A stretch of 64,000 nucleotides of DNA from Methylobacterium sp. WL119 (GTDB lineage Bacteria > Pseudomonadota > Alphaproteobacteria > Rhizobiales > Beijerinckiaceae): positions 1 to 64,000 of the forward strand of contig NZ_VRUU01000011.1 of the NCBI RefSeq assembly GCF_008039875.1, in the 5' to 3' direction. Below the pieces are notes generated by a model. It did not search any database. It saw nothing but the letters and a program-made list of their open reading frames with translations, and was not told the origin of the DNA. The position numbers were made by a program, and so were the translations under genes. Below are positions 8,036 through 16,724 of this stretch, in pieces; the first letter of the stretch is position 1, and every line of letters starts with the position of its first letter.

Positions 8036-8822
8036 GTGATCTCCGAGCGGACACGATCCCTCTGCTACAACCAGTAGGCGAGTTTAGCCATGGCATTTCT
8101 GCGTACCAGGGCATGCGTAGCCCGCATCATATGTTAAATCTGCGCCCCAGCAGGGCAAGTTCATTTCATAAGGACAAGGGCGAACGCGCCTACGAGGGTC
8201 CAGCCCATCGCACTATTTAAGCCTACGGAGGTCGAAGCACTCACCAAAGAGAAATCGAGAATGGGTGACATTGCCACCAAAGGCCTCGCGTGCAGCTGGT
8301 GAGCTGTTTCGCATGCTGAGCCGGCATCATGCCATCCAAGGCGCTCGCTAAACGCGGTGAAGCGGCGGCCGTCGCTCGGGAGAATAGGCTTCTCTGGGAA
8401 GACTAACGGTCAAAGCCACGTGCGCTGGGAGACGAAAGCAAGCTGAGACTACGCTGCGGACGCTTCACCAGCTCAACGAAAGTGCGGCGGTAGCAAATGC
8501 GGTGTTGGTAGGGCGGGTCTTAGAGATAGCTATGCCGTGCCGCCCTCTCAGCGAAACGGAATGTTAACCACGTTTGGCCACGCATATCCTGGGAGCTGGT
8601 AAAAGGGCAACGACCATGCTGGACGTGGTATTTTGGTGCTGTGAGATTGTCGCGGTCGCTGGAAGCGCGGGCATTGTTGTCATCCATTTGCCCAGCCCGC
8701 GAGTCAGACACCCACGTATCGAGTGGGATCATTCGTCAGATGCAATAGCTGTAGACTAGGGTCGTGCGTCGGATAAGCCTCTTCTCATCGAGGGATGAGA
8801 TGCGACGCAGTGTGGCACGAGC
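8036..8822. other. Gene-poor stretch inside the island
   Basis: No convincing gene over about 790 bp. Weak candidates are a 47-codon ORF at 8616-8759 (+) with one possible membrane segment, and a 25-codon ORF from 8329 (+). Several short overlapping frames look like decay products. No tRNA-like fold or phage attachment core was recognised. Confidence 0.4.
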
Positions 8823-9182
8823 TTAAACCCGCCCCTCGGCCTTCGCCATGCTCGCTGGGATGAAGGCGAGGACGATGGCAACCAAGACCCCGAACCAGCA
8901 CCCAGCGGCCTTCACCGCGAAGTCACCGAAGCGGCCGTGCCGGGTTAGCTCAAGGTTCTGGATCGCTTCCATCGCACCAGCGAGCGCGATCAGCCCTCCC
9001 ACAATCTGCCAACGGCGGTTCGGGTATCCGAGGGCGAACAGGAAACTCACCACCGCGTAGGCGCCGAAGCGCTCAAGGGAGACCGGGGCATCGCTGACGG
9101 GTCGGAGGCCGATGGGCGCGAGCGTCGCGAAGACAACTCCCGCCAGGAGCAGCCAGCCGAGTATGCGGGAGGTCTTCATCAT
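8823..9182 (-). CDS. VanZ-like membrane protein
   Basis: A 119-residue inner-membrane protein with about four hydrophobic segments. It starts at ILGWLLLAGVVFATLAPIGL. VanZ-like features are LRPVSDAPVSLERFGAY in the first half and GAMEAIQNLELTRHGRFGDF in the second, where the family has its conserved Glu and Asp. VanZ proteins are linked to teicoplanin resistance in Gram-positives, but most proteobacterial members have no known role. Its start overlaps the stop of the 50-codon gene upstream by four bases (ATGA), suggesting translational coupling. Confidence 0.75.
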   Translation of the reverse strand: MMKTSRILGWLLLAGVVFATLAPIGLRPVSDAPVSLERFGAYAVVSFLFALGYPNRRWQIVGGLIALAGAMEAIQNLELTRHGRFGDFAVKAAGCWFGVLVAIVLAFIPASMAKAEGRV

Positions 9183-9331
9183 AGGACGGAGGTAACCTGA
9201 GCGCTTGTCGAGACTGAGGCGGAGGCAACGGCCGGGCCAGCCTCAGCCGGCGACTCGATGGCAGGCTTGGGGTTGCCATCGTGCTTGGTCGGCGTAGACG
9301 GCCGATCCGCCCCGGACAATGCCACAAGCAT
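9179..9331 (-). CDS. Small Ala/Pro/Ser-rich ORF, coupled to the VanZ-like gene
   Basis: A 50-residue ORF beginning MLVALSGADRPSTPTKHDG and ending VTSVL. It is low-complexity (Ala, Pro, Ser, Thr) and matches no family I know. Support is positional: it starts five bases after the stop of the upstream gene and ends with an ATGA overlap into the VanZ-like start. The three genes would form one tight minus-strand transcription unit. A GAGG precedes the ATG closely. Confidence 0.4.
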   Translation of the reverse strand: MLVALSGADRPSTPTKHDGNPKPAIESPAEAGPAVASASVSTSAQVTSVL

Positions 9332-9335
9332 GGCC

Positions 9336-9638
9336 TCAGTGCGTCATACTCGGCTTATCACTGTTGCTCGCGTGCTCAGCATCCTCCGGGAGGAACAAGC
9401 CGCCAATCGTGAAGGATGAAACTTCCCGCACCTCGCCGTGAGACAGACGCAGCCTCTCGACCTCGACGCGAGACAGCAGGCCGACAATCCGATCCACCCG
9501 CCATCCATCAGGCATCATATCTGACACGGTGTGCAACGCATCGTCGTCAGTCTCGGCATAGGTCGCGTAGAGTTTGACCTCATGGCTTCGCTGGTCGTTG
9601 GCATCAGGGGCCAAGACGCTCACTCGGTAAGGGATCAT
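9336..9638 (-). CDS. Hypothetical protein
   Basis: A 100-residue soluble protein starting MIPYRVSVLAPDANDQRSHE. The first 60 residues read as an alternating beta/alpha unit, with TYAETDDDALHTVSDMM in the middle. The C-terminus is acidic. No family recognised. It is the first gene of the three-gene unit ending in the VanZ-like gene, and an AGGTAGCT-type purine stretch lies before the ATG. Confidence 0.6.
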   Translation of the reverse strand: MIPYRVSVLAPDANDQRSHEVKLYATYAETDDDALHTVSDMMPDGWRVDRIVGLLSRVEVERLRLSHGEVREVSSFTIGGLFLPEDAEHASNSDKPSMTH

Positions 9639-9731
9639 AGCTACCTCCAGGTTGGCATCAGGCCGACAAACCCAATGGCACTTATGCTGATGGAATGACG
9701 CCTTGCTTTTGTCTGCAACGACCGCGACCCG

Positions 9732-9857
9732 TTACAGGTCTATCCATAACAGGCAGGCAAGAAGGAAAAAGCCTTCGATTATCAGCGCAACGAAGACTAT
9801 CATAACAGCAGTGGTGCCCCAGTCGCCTGCCGTCCCTTGTGGCACTTGGTGGTCCAT
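9732..9857 (-). CDS. Small single-pass membrane protein
   Basis: A 41-residue ORF: a polar N-terminus (MDHQVPQGTAGDWG), then one long hydrophobic segment (TTAVMIVFVALIIEGFFLLA), then a short CLLWIDL tail. The frame is open far upstream, but only this part looks protein-like. The ATG at 9857 follows GATGAGGGC. Small membrane peptides like this are common on islands, and function cannot be assigned. Confidence 0.35.
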   Translation of the reverse strand: MDHQVPQGTAGDWGTTAVMIVFVALIIEGFFLLACLLWIDL

Positions 9858-10188
9858 TGCCCTCATCCTCATGGAAGGGTTGCAGCACCAAATCCAAGCC
9901 GCAAAGCGTGTCAGGGCAACGCTTGCACCTTCGCCAACATGTCGGAACCGGGTGTGCCGGCGAAGGTGCAGCCGAAATAAACTCGCGGTCTCGGCATTGG
10001 AGACGCTGCCTCCGAACTTTGCGGGGCGCATTATAAATTGATGATGTTTGCGAAGATTTTCTGGGTAGGGCTCAACCTTCGCAATTTTGAAGCGCGAATG
10101 CTGATCGGCGTCGCCATGGCCGCTCGTGTTCAATTGGCTCCGGTTGCCGGCATACCTTGCTTGCTGTCTTCTCGCCCCGGCCAAACCG
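9858..10188. other. No gene recognised
   Basis: About 330 bp between the small membrane ORF and the pRiA4b-type gene. Open frames exist on both strands but none shows coherent protein features or a ribosome-binding site. Confidence 0.4.
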
Positions 10189-10800
10189 TCATGACCGTTG
10201 CGGTCGGCTCTTTGCAAAAGCAGCCTGTCCGGTGGCACGGCGGCGGGCCAGCTTCGACATGCTCGCCTCGATGGTCTCGCGGTCCAGCTCATTGGGATCG
10301 AAGGGGCCGCCGTACCAATCGAGCATCCGCTTGCGCTCGCGGTGCCGAGGCTTGGTGACAGCCTCCAGGAACTCCTCGAAGCCCATCGTCCCACCCACGT
10401 CCTCGGGTGGTGCCCGCCTCGCCCCGTCGAGGAAGCGCGGGTAGGCAACATCGGGGTCCGCCGGGCCGACCTCTTCGACCGTGACGGTATGCTGCCAGTT
10501 GTCCCCGAAATCGTATGTATAGGCGAAGTCGATGGTGCCCCGGTCCAGGAGTGCCCCGAGCTTGGTGGTCTTCGCGCTGCGAGTGTTTCCGTCAGGCCAC
10601 TCCGGGTCGGGGATGGCGTAGCGGACAGCCCCTTCCTGAAACTGGAAGAGGTGGTAGTCCTGGAAGGGCATCGCCGCCTGGATCACCTCATGGAGAAGCT
10701 TGAGGCTGGCTGAGAGCGGCACCTCAACGATCCGCCAGACGGCCGGCTCGGTATCGTCCAGGGTGATGCGAAGGCGGGCGATGCGACTCGGCTCGGGCAT
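10189..10800 (-). CDS. Plasmid pRiA4b ORF-3 family protein
   Basis: A 203-residue protein of the pRiA4b ORF-3 family, common on plasmids and islands. It starts with the family strand RLRITLDDTEPAVWRIVEVP. It continues with LLHEVIQAAMPFQDYHLFQF, the hallmark DFAYTYDFGDNWQHTVTVE, and a C-terminal PEDVGGTMGFEEFLEA followed by FDPNELD. The biochemical role is unknown. The C-terminal basic tail is longer than the core family. Strong family match by eye. Confidence 0.88.
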   Translation of the reverse strand: MPEPSRIARLRITLDDTEPAVWRIVEVPLSASLKLLHEVIQAAMPFQDYHLFQFQEGAVRYAIPDPEWPDGNTRSAKTTKLGALLDRGTIDFAYTYDFGDNWQHTVTVEEVGPADPDVAYPRFLDGARRAPPEDVGGTMGFEEFLEAVTKPRHRERKRMLDWYGGPFDPNELDRETIEASMSKLARRRATGQAAFAKSRPQRS

Positions 10801-11130
10801 GGCGCGAGGTTACCGACGAGGTCGCTGGGTGCAATCCAAGAAGAGGCCGTACCGAGCTGATACAGTTGCCAATGTCTTGAAAGCTCCGCTTGCTCAAGCG
10901 AACATATAGTTCCGTCGAAAGGAGATTGTAGCTGATCGATGAGGGGTTTAGCTGGACGAGGGCCATCGCGTCGAGTCGCGACGTTCTCCCCCTCGCTAAG
11001 TGGCTGGCAAGCGGCTGATGGCAGACCCGGCGGTGCGCGAGGCGGTCGTCCAGCAGGCCGTGAGCGGTCGTGTGGCTTTCAAAGACGCCCAGGCAGTCCA
11101 CCAGCCAGCTTATTGCCAAATGCCGCCAGC
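10801..11130. other. No confident gene
   Basis: About 330 bp. A GTG-initiated frame from 11000 (+) has 35 protein-like residues (DPAVREAVVQQAVSGRVAFK) and then turns into low-complexity sequence. It overlaps the next gene antisense. I treat it as a possible decayed remnant. Confidence 0.35.
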
Positions 11131-11325
11131 TTACTCGCGCCACCCTATCCACCGCGCCATCGCAAAGACCGCCACGGTTACCACGGGGAACAGAGCGAGG
11201 AAGGCCGCCGCACCCTGGAGGTCCCGCTCAGCGGTGCCATCCTCGACGATCACCCGCCGGGCCAGCGCGAGGGTGGGCGTGAGGGCGGCCACAAGGAACA
11301 CCGTAAAGGCCGCTGACTTCCGCAT
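11131..11325 (-). CDS. Small exported or membrane protein
   Basis: A 64-residue ORF with a signal-like N-terminus (MRKSAAFTVFLVAALTPTLA followed by LARR), a short polar loop and a second hydrophobic segment (AAAFLALFPVVTVAVFAMA) ending WIGWRE. This predicts a cleaved or two-pass membrane protein. An in-frame GTG at 11343 is an alternative start. No family recognised. Confidence 0.4.
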   Translation of the reverse strand: MRKSAAFTVFLVAALTPTLALARRVIVEDGTAERDLQGAAAFLALFPVVTVAVFAMARWIGWRE

Positions 11326-11508
11326 CCTAGTGGGTCTTCTCACGCCAGGACCAGATAGAACCAGCGAGTGATCAGCGGGCCCTATAATGGGCTAAGCCCG
11401 TCGTAGGTGAACGCCTCTGACCGCTCATACACCTCAGCCCAAAGCGGAGCCACCCGACCTATCCTCGCGTTGATAGCTCTCCTACCCTCCAGCCTGTGAG
11501 GTCGCCCT

Positions 11509-12249
11509 GTGGCACTTGGAACCGTCTCGGAGCTACGCCGGCCCGTCCCGCTCGGGTTGGCCATCGCTGTCGTCGCCTTGCTCGCTGTCGGGATCATCAT
11601 GGCCGTCCAGCAAAGCAATGAGCGCCGGTCGCATGCTCGGCACATCACCATGCTCGTGACAGCCCAAGAAGACCTCCGGCGGCAACTCGCACAGCAACAG
11701 GCGACGACAGGAACGCTCACCGAGTTGCAGGCCAGAGTCGCCGCAAACGAGCAGGAAGGTAAGCTAGCCACTCAGAAGCTCGTGACAGCTCGGGAGGAGC
11801 TTGCCGCCTTAGATCTGCGCCGCAGCGAGTTGCAGCAGAGAGCGGAGGAAGCTGACAAGATGGTCAGCGCCCAGGCGCAGCAGCTTGTTGCTATTCAGGC
11901 GCGGGCTCAACAGTCGAGCGATGCTTTGGCGACGACTGAGCGAGATATAGCTCTCGTACAAGCTCAGAGATATCAGTTTGAAAATGATGTAGCGAAGTTG
12001 AACGCGGAGAAGCTGAGTAGCATCTCTGAGCTGGAGGCTGCCCGGAACAAGCTCGCAGAGACTCAAGGCCAGATTTCCTTAGCTGCGGAGGGTTTAAAGG
12101 CGAAGACGGAGGAGTTGGCAACGCTTGACAAACTGCTCAGCGTAACGCGCCAGCAGGTTACCGCTCAGAAGGAACCTACCGGGAGTGCAGTCGATCAGAA
12201 CCGCGAGGGTGATCCTGAGACGAAATCGGCAGCCCCGGTAGCCAAGTAG
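11509..12249 (+). CDS. Membrane-anchored coiled-coil protein
   Basis: A 246-residue protein with one membrane helix (about residues 14-34, VPLGLAIAVVALLAVGIIMA) near the N-terminus. A long Gln/Glu/Ala-rich coiled coil (about 45-220) follows, rich in heptad-like LQARVAANEQE and KLAETQGQIS segments. The C-terminal tail is disordered and polar. Topology would place the coiled coil outside the cytoplasm. It resembles generic coiled-coil scaffolds; no specific family is claimed. It starts with GTG. Confidence 0.6.
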   Translation: MALGTVSELRRPVPLGLAIAVVALLAVGIIMAVQQSNERRSHARHITMLVTAQEDLRRQLAQQQATTGTLTELQARVAANEQEGKLATQKLVTAREELAALDLRRSELQQRAEEADKMVSAQAQQLVAIQARAQQSSDALATTERDIALVQAQRYQFENDVAKLNAEKLSSISELEAARNKLAETQGQISLAAEGLKAKTEELATLDKLLSVTRQQVTAQKEPTGSAVDQNREGDPETKSAAPVAK

Positions 12250-12274
12250 ATCTTAGCACCGGGCTGTGTCTCAG

Positions 12275-13165
12275 CTACCGTCGCCCGGAGTGAAAGCGGT
12301 AACGCCAGCCCTCCTCCTGCTTGCGCTCCTCCGCGCTTTCCTCCGGGACGGGTTCTAGACGCAGCAGGATCATCGCGAAGCCGTTCTGCTGGAGGTACAC
12401 CTGCTCGAAGAGGGCCGGCGCGCGAAGGTCGCGCTTCACATCGATCCAGAGGTCGGAACTGCTCGCGGTGATGTCGCTCACGATGTTCGGCCGATAAGAG
12501 CTGCTGCGATAGAGCGAGTGTGCCGGGACCGGGCTTCCGACTGCGCAGATGACGGGCGGGAAGGAGAGGCTGCGATAGCACCGCTGCACCCGTCCATTAC
12601 CCACCACGACGATGGCGATCCGCTCGGGGTGGTACTGGACATAGGCGCGAGCCGCCGTTTCCTTCCCGACTGCAAAGTCGCCCGAGAGTGCGAGAACGTG
12701 TTGCAGATGAGGCTCGCGAAACGCCGTCATAGCTGCCCGCAGTAGGTGTGGGGGCATCAGCACGAGATTGGCGAAACGGTTGGCCTCGACCTCTCTGCGC
12801 TGCCGCTGGTCACCCTCCTCGGCTGTTACACGCATTAGGTCAGATTTTTTGCACAGGAAGCGACCGGCCTGATCGGGAATATGGTGCGCCATTAGGAAGT
12901 GGCCGAGTTCATGCGCGATAGTGAAGCGGCGACGCAGTTCGCCCCCACGCTTGGCGAGGATGATGCCCTCGGACCGGGTCGCATCGGTAACGAGGCTGCC
13001 CTCGAACTCGTCAGTATCGAAATCCTCGATTCTGAGGATGCCGAGGCACGCGCACAAATCTAGAATCGGCACGGGCACCTGAAGGTTCGGCTCGGCTTGA
13101 AGGATGCGTTTCACAAGCGCTTCAGGTGAGCGCGCATCCGCCAGATCCTTCCTGCTGACCGGCAT
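12275..13165 (-). CDS. ImmA/IrrE family metallo-endopeptidase
   Basis: A zinc metallopeptidase-like protein of 296 residues. The HELGH zinc motif is at about residues 85-89 (FTIAHELGHFLMAHH), with the downstream EANRFANLVLMP helix supplying the third ligand. The N-terminal segment (EALVKRILQAEPNL and onward) is the usual entry region. ImmA-type peptidases on mobile elements cleave their cognate repressors after DNA damage. Here no adjacent HTH repressor is seen, so the target is unknown. The C-terminal about 100 residues are extra to the minimal domain and may be a sensor. Confidence 0.85.
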   Translation of the reverse strand: MPVSRKDLADARSPEALVKRILQAEPNLQVPVPILDLCACLGILRIEDFDTDEFEGSLVTDATRSEGIILAKRGGELRRRFTIAHELGHFLMAHHIPDQAGRFLCKKSDLMRVTAEEGDQRQRREVEANRFANLVLMPPHLLRAAMTAFREPHLQHVLALSGDFAVGKETAARAYVQYHPERIAIVVVGNGRVQRCYRSLSFPPVICAVGSPVPAHSLYRSSSYRPNIVSDITASSSDLWIDVKRDLRAPALFEQVYLQQNGFAMILLRLEPVPEESAEERKQEEGWRYRFHSGRR

Positions 13166-13312
13166 TCGCTGAGCCCCTTCCTACACCCAGATCGATTTAT
13201 CAGGCCGGGACGCACCGGCGATCCTGAGACCGGACTGCCGGGAGTTCGTGCAGGCGGTAACCCGTACAAAGAGTCAATACGATCGAGCTTGTCTTTTGAT
13301 TATGGACCGCCG

Positions 13313-13654
13313 ATGCTGACAGGCACCCTCACCAAGCCGTCCGGCAAGAAAGCTGACCCGGAGCGCCACACGACGGACGCCGCTGTCGTCGCGTCCGGTG
13401 CTGGTGTTGCATTGAGGACGCGTAGCATGGCTGCAACTGCGGGTAGCCTCAAGGAAAGTATGAATGCTATCGCATCGTCGCGGGCGAAGGTGGACAAGCT
13501 ACATAGCAAACTCGGAGCCGAAAAGCTGACGCCCGAGGAACAGCGCCGCCGGTTCATTGAAGCGGCGCCTAAGGCTGGTGCAAGTGAGGACGAGGCCGAC
13601 TTTGATGCGGCGCTGAAGCTGATTGCGAAGACGCCGAAGCAGGGGCAGGCCTAG
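13313..13654 (+). CDS. Hypothetical protein
   Basis: A 113-residue, Ala/Lys-rich soluble protein. A helical centre (LKESMNAIASSRAKVDKLHS) is followed by AEKLTPEEQRRRFIEAAPKA and an acidic helix. No family recognised. The start is uncertain: ATG 13313 is chosen, with a TTG at 13289 and an internal ATG at 13427 as alternatives. It is divergent from the ImmA-type gene and could be read as its partner, but no HTH is visible. Confidence 0.5.
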   Translation: MLTGTLTKPSGKKADPERHTTDAAVVASGAGVALRTRSMAATAGSLKESMNAIASSRAKVDKLHSKLGAEKLTPEEQRRRFIEAAPKAGASEDEADFDAALKLIAKTPKQGQA

Positions 13655-13678
13655 GCCCCCCGCTTCGGCTAAACCTGC

Positions 13679-14152
13679 TTACTTCGCCTTCGCGGCGATG
13701 CCCTTCAGGCCAGCATCGTAGACGCCTGCGATCGCGTCCTTGGCCTTGTCGTCGGGAGCGCCCTTCGCCTTGAAGCTGCCGGTCCACGTGACTATGGAAC
13801 CGCTACCTTCCTTCTCGACCATGATCGTGGACCTGTAGTCCTCCACCGGCAGCGGTCCAGACAGGATCGTGTAGGTGTAGGCCATCTTCTTATCGTCGCG
13901 GTCCTGCTCTTGCTCGACGAGCAGTCCACCGCCTTTTAGGTGAAGGGTCCGTTGCTCTTTCCCGCCGTTCTTCGACAAGGCGCACGTCTCAATGACCGGG
14001 TGCCAATTGCCGATGCCACAGAAACCGCCGATGGTCTTCCACACCGCATCAGGTGAGGCCGCGATCATAGTGGTTTTCGTTACCTCCAATGCGAAGGCAG
14101 GCGTACCGGCGACAACAGCCAGTGCTACTGCTGGGATGGCGGATTTGAACAT
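13679..14152 (-). CDS. SRPBCC (START-like) family protein with signal peptide
   Basis: A 157-residue protein. A cleavable signal peptide (MFKSAIPAVALAVVAGTPAFA) is followed by a Bet v 1/START-like fold: EVTKTTMIAASPDAVWKTIG, then GIGNWHPVIETC, a LVEQEQDRDDKK strand pair and a closing GSIVTWTGSFKAKG. Such proteins bind hydrophobic ligands in a large cavity. A periplasmic location is predicted. It is convergent with the upstream hypothetical gene, 24 bp apart. Confidence 0.82.
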   Translation of the reverse strand: MFKSAIPAVALAVVAGTPAFALEVTKTTMIAASPDAVWKTIGGFCGIGNWHPVIETCALSKNGGKEQRTLHLKGGGLLVEQEQDRDDKKMAYTYTILSGPLPVEDYRSTIMVEKEGSGSIVTWTGSFKAKGAPDDKAKDAIAGVYDAGLKGIAAKAK

Positions 14153-14291
14153 CTAGCGTTTCCTCAATGATGGTTCTTGAGCGCGTCTGAGCACGCCAAG
14201 GAACCAGCTAGCGCACAATTGAAGCGAAGCTATACCAATCGTGTATGTGTGAACGGGATAATCGCTAAGGCATGGGCCGGTGACGTCGCAG

Positions 14292-14555
14292 TCAGAGCCT
14301 CAGCTTGCTTAGCCCAAGTTGGGCGTGCGCCTCAGCGGGCGTCATCAGCCGAACGACCTCATCCGAATAGCCAAGCTCACGCAGCGCGGCGCGTTGCTGA
14401 TTCGTGATCATCAACGACACGGCGGGAACTGATGTAGGTTGGGTCTCCGTACCACCCGGCTGGGCGTCATTCGCTTCGCCCAGACGGTCAAGATATGCTT
14501 GCTCTGCCGCTACCTGATCGAAGAGCGCTTGGAGATAATTGTCGGTCCCTGTCAT
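14292..14555 (-). CDS. Hypothetical protein with C-terminal ITNxQ...YSDE...PAEAH motif
   Basis: An 87-residue protein. The C-terminal 40 residues (MITNQQRAALRELGYSDEVV, then MTPAEAHAQLGL) match a short helical motif I recall at the C-termini of many plasmid and phage proteins in alphaproteobacteria, including primases and relaxases. The N-terminus (NYLQALFDQVAAEQAYLDRL) is an amphipathic helix. The ATG at 14555 was chosen over an upstream start at 14633 because the upstream part is low-quality. The function is unknown; the tail may be a docking motif. Confidence 0.5.
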   Translation of the reverse strand: MTGTDNYLQALFDQVAAEQAYLDRLGEANDAQPGGTETQPTSVPAVSLMITNQQRAALRELGYSDEVVRLMTPAEAHAQLGLSKLRL

Positions 14556-14721
14556 CGGCGATGCTGCCTGCCTCCCTGCTGTGCCAACGGCATATTTGGC
14601 CGCCCACCCCTCTATGGCACCCCGTGTTCCCATTCATCGCGTGCCGAATTTTTCGCATGAAGCACGGACTTTTGGCGGCCTGAGCGGTAAGGCTGTCTAT
14701 CGAGGAGGCTACTCACAGGCG

Positions 14722-15156
14722 ATGCACATCCGGCCCTACAAGTGCGAAGTTGACCGAGTTTCGGTTCTTGCGGTCTTCGACCGTACGTTCCCCGACTCTC
14801 ATTCGTTCCTAGAACGCTATGAGCAGACCATGGGGCGTCAGCATCTGGAACTTCTTCTGGGATGCTCTGAAACCCTGATTGCTGAAATCTACGGTTCTGT
14901 GATCGGCTTCATCACCTTGGATGGTAATGGTTATATCTCCGCGTTGTACGTAGATCGCCCAAAGTTCGGTCGGGGAGTTGGGTCAACTCTCCTGCATGCC
15001 GCACAAAATCGCCATAAGCGATTGAGACTGCACGTATTTGCAGAAAATGATGCAGCCGTTCAATTTTACCGGTCGCAAGATTTTGCGGTGATTGATGAAG
15101 ATCAGCAAATTGATAGTTTGGGTTATCGACATAGACGGTTCGAAATGTTTCGGTAA
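14722..15156 (+). CDS. GNAT family N-acetyltransferase
   Basis: A 144-residue single-domain GNAT. It has the beta4 strand GNGYISALYVDRPKFGRGVG, whose R-x-x-x-G-x-G acetyl-CoA loop is PKFGRGVGS, and LRLHVFAENDAAVQFYRSQD as motif B. The ATG at 14722 (MHIRPYKCEVDRV) is chosen because the family starts there. The longer open frame upstream is antisense to the previous gene. Substrate unknown. Confidence 0.8.
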   Translation: MHIRPYKCEVDRVSVLAVFDRTFPDSHSFLERYEQTMGRQHLELLLGCSETLIAEIYGSVIGFITLDGNGYISALYVDRPKFGRGVGSTLLHAAQNRHKRLRLHVFAENDAAVQFYRSQDFAVIDEDQQIDSLGYRHRRFEMFR

Positions 15157-15165
15157 ACGGTAAGC

Positions 15166-16416
15166 TTACGAGTCTCCCACTCCCCGATACGAGACAACAG
15201 CAATCGCGATACGACTCGTATTCGTTGCTGTTGATAGGCTCTTGACCCGATCCCTTCCACTCTTCTTAGCAGAGTACAAGGCGAGGTCGGCGGTCTTAAG
15301 AAGTTGGAAGGCTTCGGGCTGCTGTCTTTGCGAGTGGCCCAAAATAGCTGTTGTACCAACGCTGACACTTATTCTCGTGCCATTTCGGAATCCGGGGTGC
15401 TGCAATCCTAGGGTCGCCACAGCCGCGCGGATCGCCTCGCCAGCGGAGTGGGCCACTTCAATGGTTGCCAGCGGTAGAAAAGCGGCGAACTCCTCACCGC
15501 CGTGTCGAGCCACGAGGCCTCCGTATGGCGCGAGGGCTTCCCTCAACGCCTCCGCCACCAAAACTAGACAGCGGTCTCCCTCTGCGTGCCCAGCGGTATC
15601 GTTGAGGAGCTTGAAGTGATCGATATCAACGAGGATCACGCCTAGCCATTCCTGGCGTTCCTTCGCTTCTGCCCATGCGTTCTCTAGCTGTTCCGTGAAG
15701 TGTCGGCGATTAGCGAGGGCGGTGAGTCCATCAGTCTGAGCGAGCGTGGTGAGACGCATGTTCGCTTGAGCGAGAGCGCCCGCTTGCATCTTCTCCCTCT
15801 GGACCACGAGGAACCTCTGCTTGGCCTCCCACTCTCGGGAGTAGCTCACTTTGAGAGGTGCGAGGATTAAGCAGGAAACTAGCAGCGGAAGGCCGCTGCC
15901 GCTCGCTTCCGTGAGGCCAAATCCCACCACAAGGCCGACGTAAAGGACTAAGGATGTCCCGCAGAACCAGAGACTGTGCCGGAAGGGTAGTGGCGCAATT
16001 AGACCGCAAACCAATGGGACGATGGCAGCAATGATCACGTAGCCATCACTGCGCAGAGCTGGGACCAAACGGGCACTGTTGAGGACGATGGCTATATCCA
16101 CCAGTACGACCCCAAGCGCTGCTAGGGATTGCCGCAGGACCGTAGGGTGCCCTCGCAGGAAGACGATGGCGGCACATGCAAGGGGGCAGAATACGCCCAA
16201 CGTCAGCAGAAATGGGACGAGCGCTGCCTCTGGGCCGAACGCGTCGTAATCCATTGGCAGAGACAAAATGTTGAAAAGGATGAAGACGCCCAACCACGAC
16301 CGCACATAGCTGCCGCCTTGCCGGCTTGTTTCCATTCGGTACTTCGCTTCAAGCTCGATAGGCAGGCTCAAGCAATACCAAGGACGGCACAAGGCTTTCT
16401 CTATCTGGGCATGCAT
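15166..16416 (-). CDS. Membrane-bound diguanylate cyclase (GGDEF)
   Basis: A 416-residue protein predicted to make cyclic di-GMP. The N-terminal 200 residues hold about five to six membrane helices. A short coiled-coil linker (QAGALAQANMRLTTLAQ) leads into the GGDEF domain: TDGLTALANRRHF, ILVDIDHFKLLNDTAGH, and the active-site variant ARHGGEEF, which is functional in many cyclases. The RxxD inhibitory site is absent (APYG at that position), so product inhibition is not expected. It is a chromosome-type regulatory gene carried on the island. Confidence 0.88.
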   Translation of the reverse strand: MHAQIEKALCRPWYCLSLPIELEAKYRMETSRQGGSYVRSWLGVFILFNILSLPMDYDAFGPEAALVPFLLTLGVFCPLACAAIVFLRGHPTVLRQSLAALGVVLVDIAIVLNSARLVPALRSDGYVIIAAIVPLVCGLIAPLPFRHSLWFCGTSLVLYVGLVVGFGLTEASGSGLPLLVSCLILAPLKVSYSREWEAKQRFLVVQREKMQAGALAQANMRLTTLAQTDGLTALANRRHFTEQLENAWAEAKERQEWLGVILVDIDHFKLLNDTAGHAEGDRCLVLVAEALREALAPYGGLVARHGGEEFAAFLPLATIEVAHSAGEAIRAAVATLGLQHPGFRNGTRISVSVGTTAILGHSQRQQPEAFQLLKTADLALYSAKKSGRDRVKSLSTATNTSRIAIAVVSYRGVGDS

Positions 16417-16501
16417 GGCTGCATCGAGGCTACCTTGGCGGAGTTCAAGGAAGCCTTAGCCTTCATCTATTTCAGAATGATCAACGCATTTAAGGCATCA
16501 G

Positions 16502-16660
16502 CTATGCGCTCTGCCTTAACAGCCCCGCAAGGTCGTCGCACGGAACGCCATATTTCGCAAAGGGGGCCGGGAAGCCGCCTTTATGCCGCTTCAGCGCCGT
16601 CAGGGACTCTGGGCCAGCCCGAGCCCAGGCCGAGTCAGCGCCGTCTAGTGGTCGAAGTCT
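16502..16660 (-). pseudogene. Orphan coding remnant
   Basis: A frame without any start codon, closed upstream by TAG, that nevertheless reads as a good protein tail: ESLTALKRHKGGFPAPFAKY then GVPCDDLAGLLRQSA, stop. It probably represents the C-terminus of a gene whose 5' part is lost. I cannot name the family. The surrounding 16417-16724 holds no other gene. Confidence 0.3.
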
Positions 16661-16724
16661 GACGGATGGTACCCAAGTCTATGAGGTGGCCTAGGGTGAA
16701 AACAGGCTTAACAAACCCAGCCGC

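Noticed and set aside
7825..8220. 131-codon + strand ORF opposite the zinc-ribbon gene
   Set aside because: The minus-strand gene has paired Cys motifs and a ribosome-binding site; this frame has neither.
9732..10451. 239-codon minus ORF
   Set aside because: Only the last 41 residues are protein-like; the rest is antisense or intergenic shadow.
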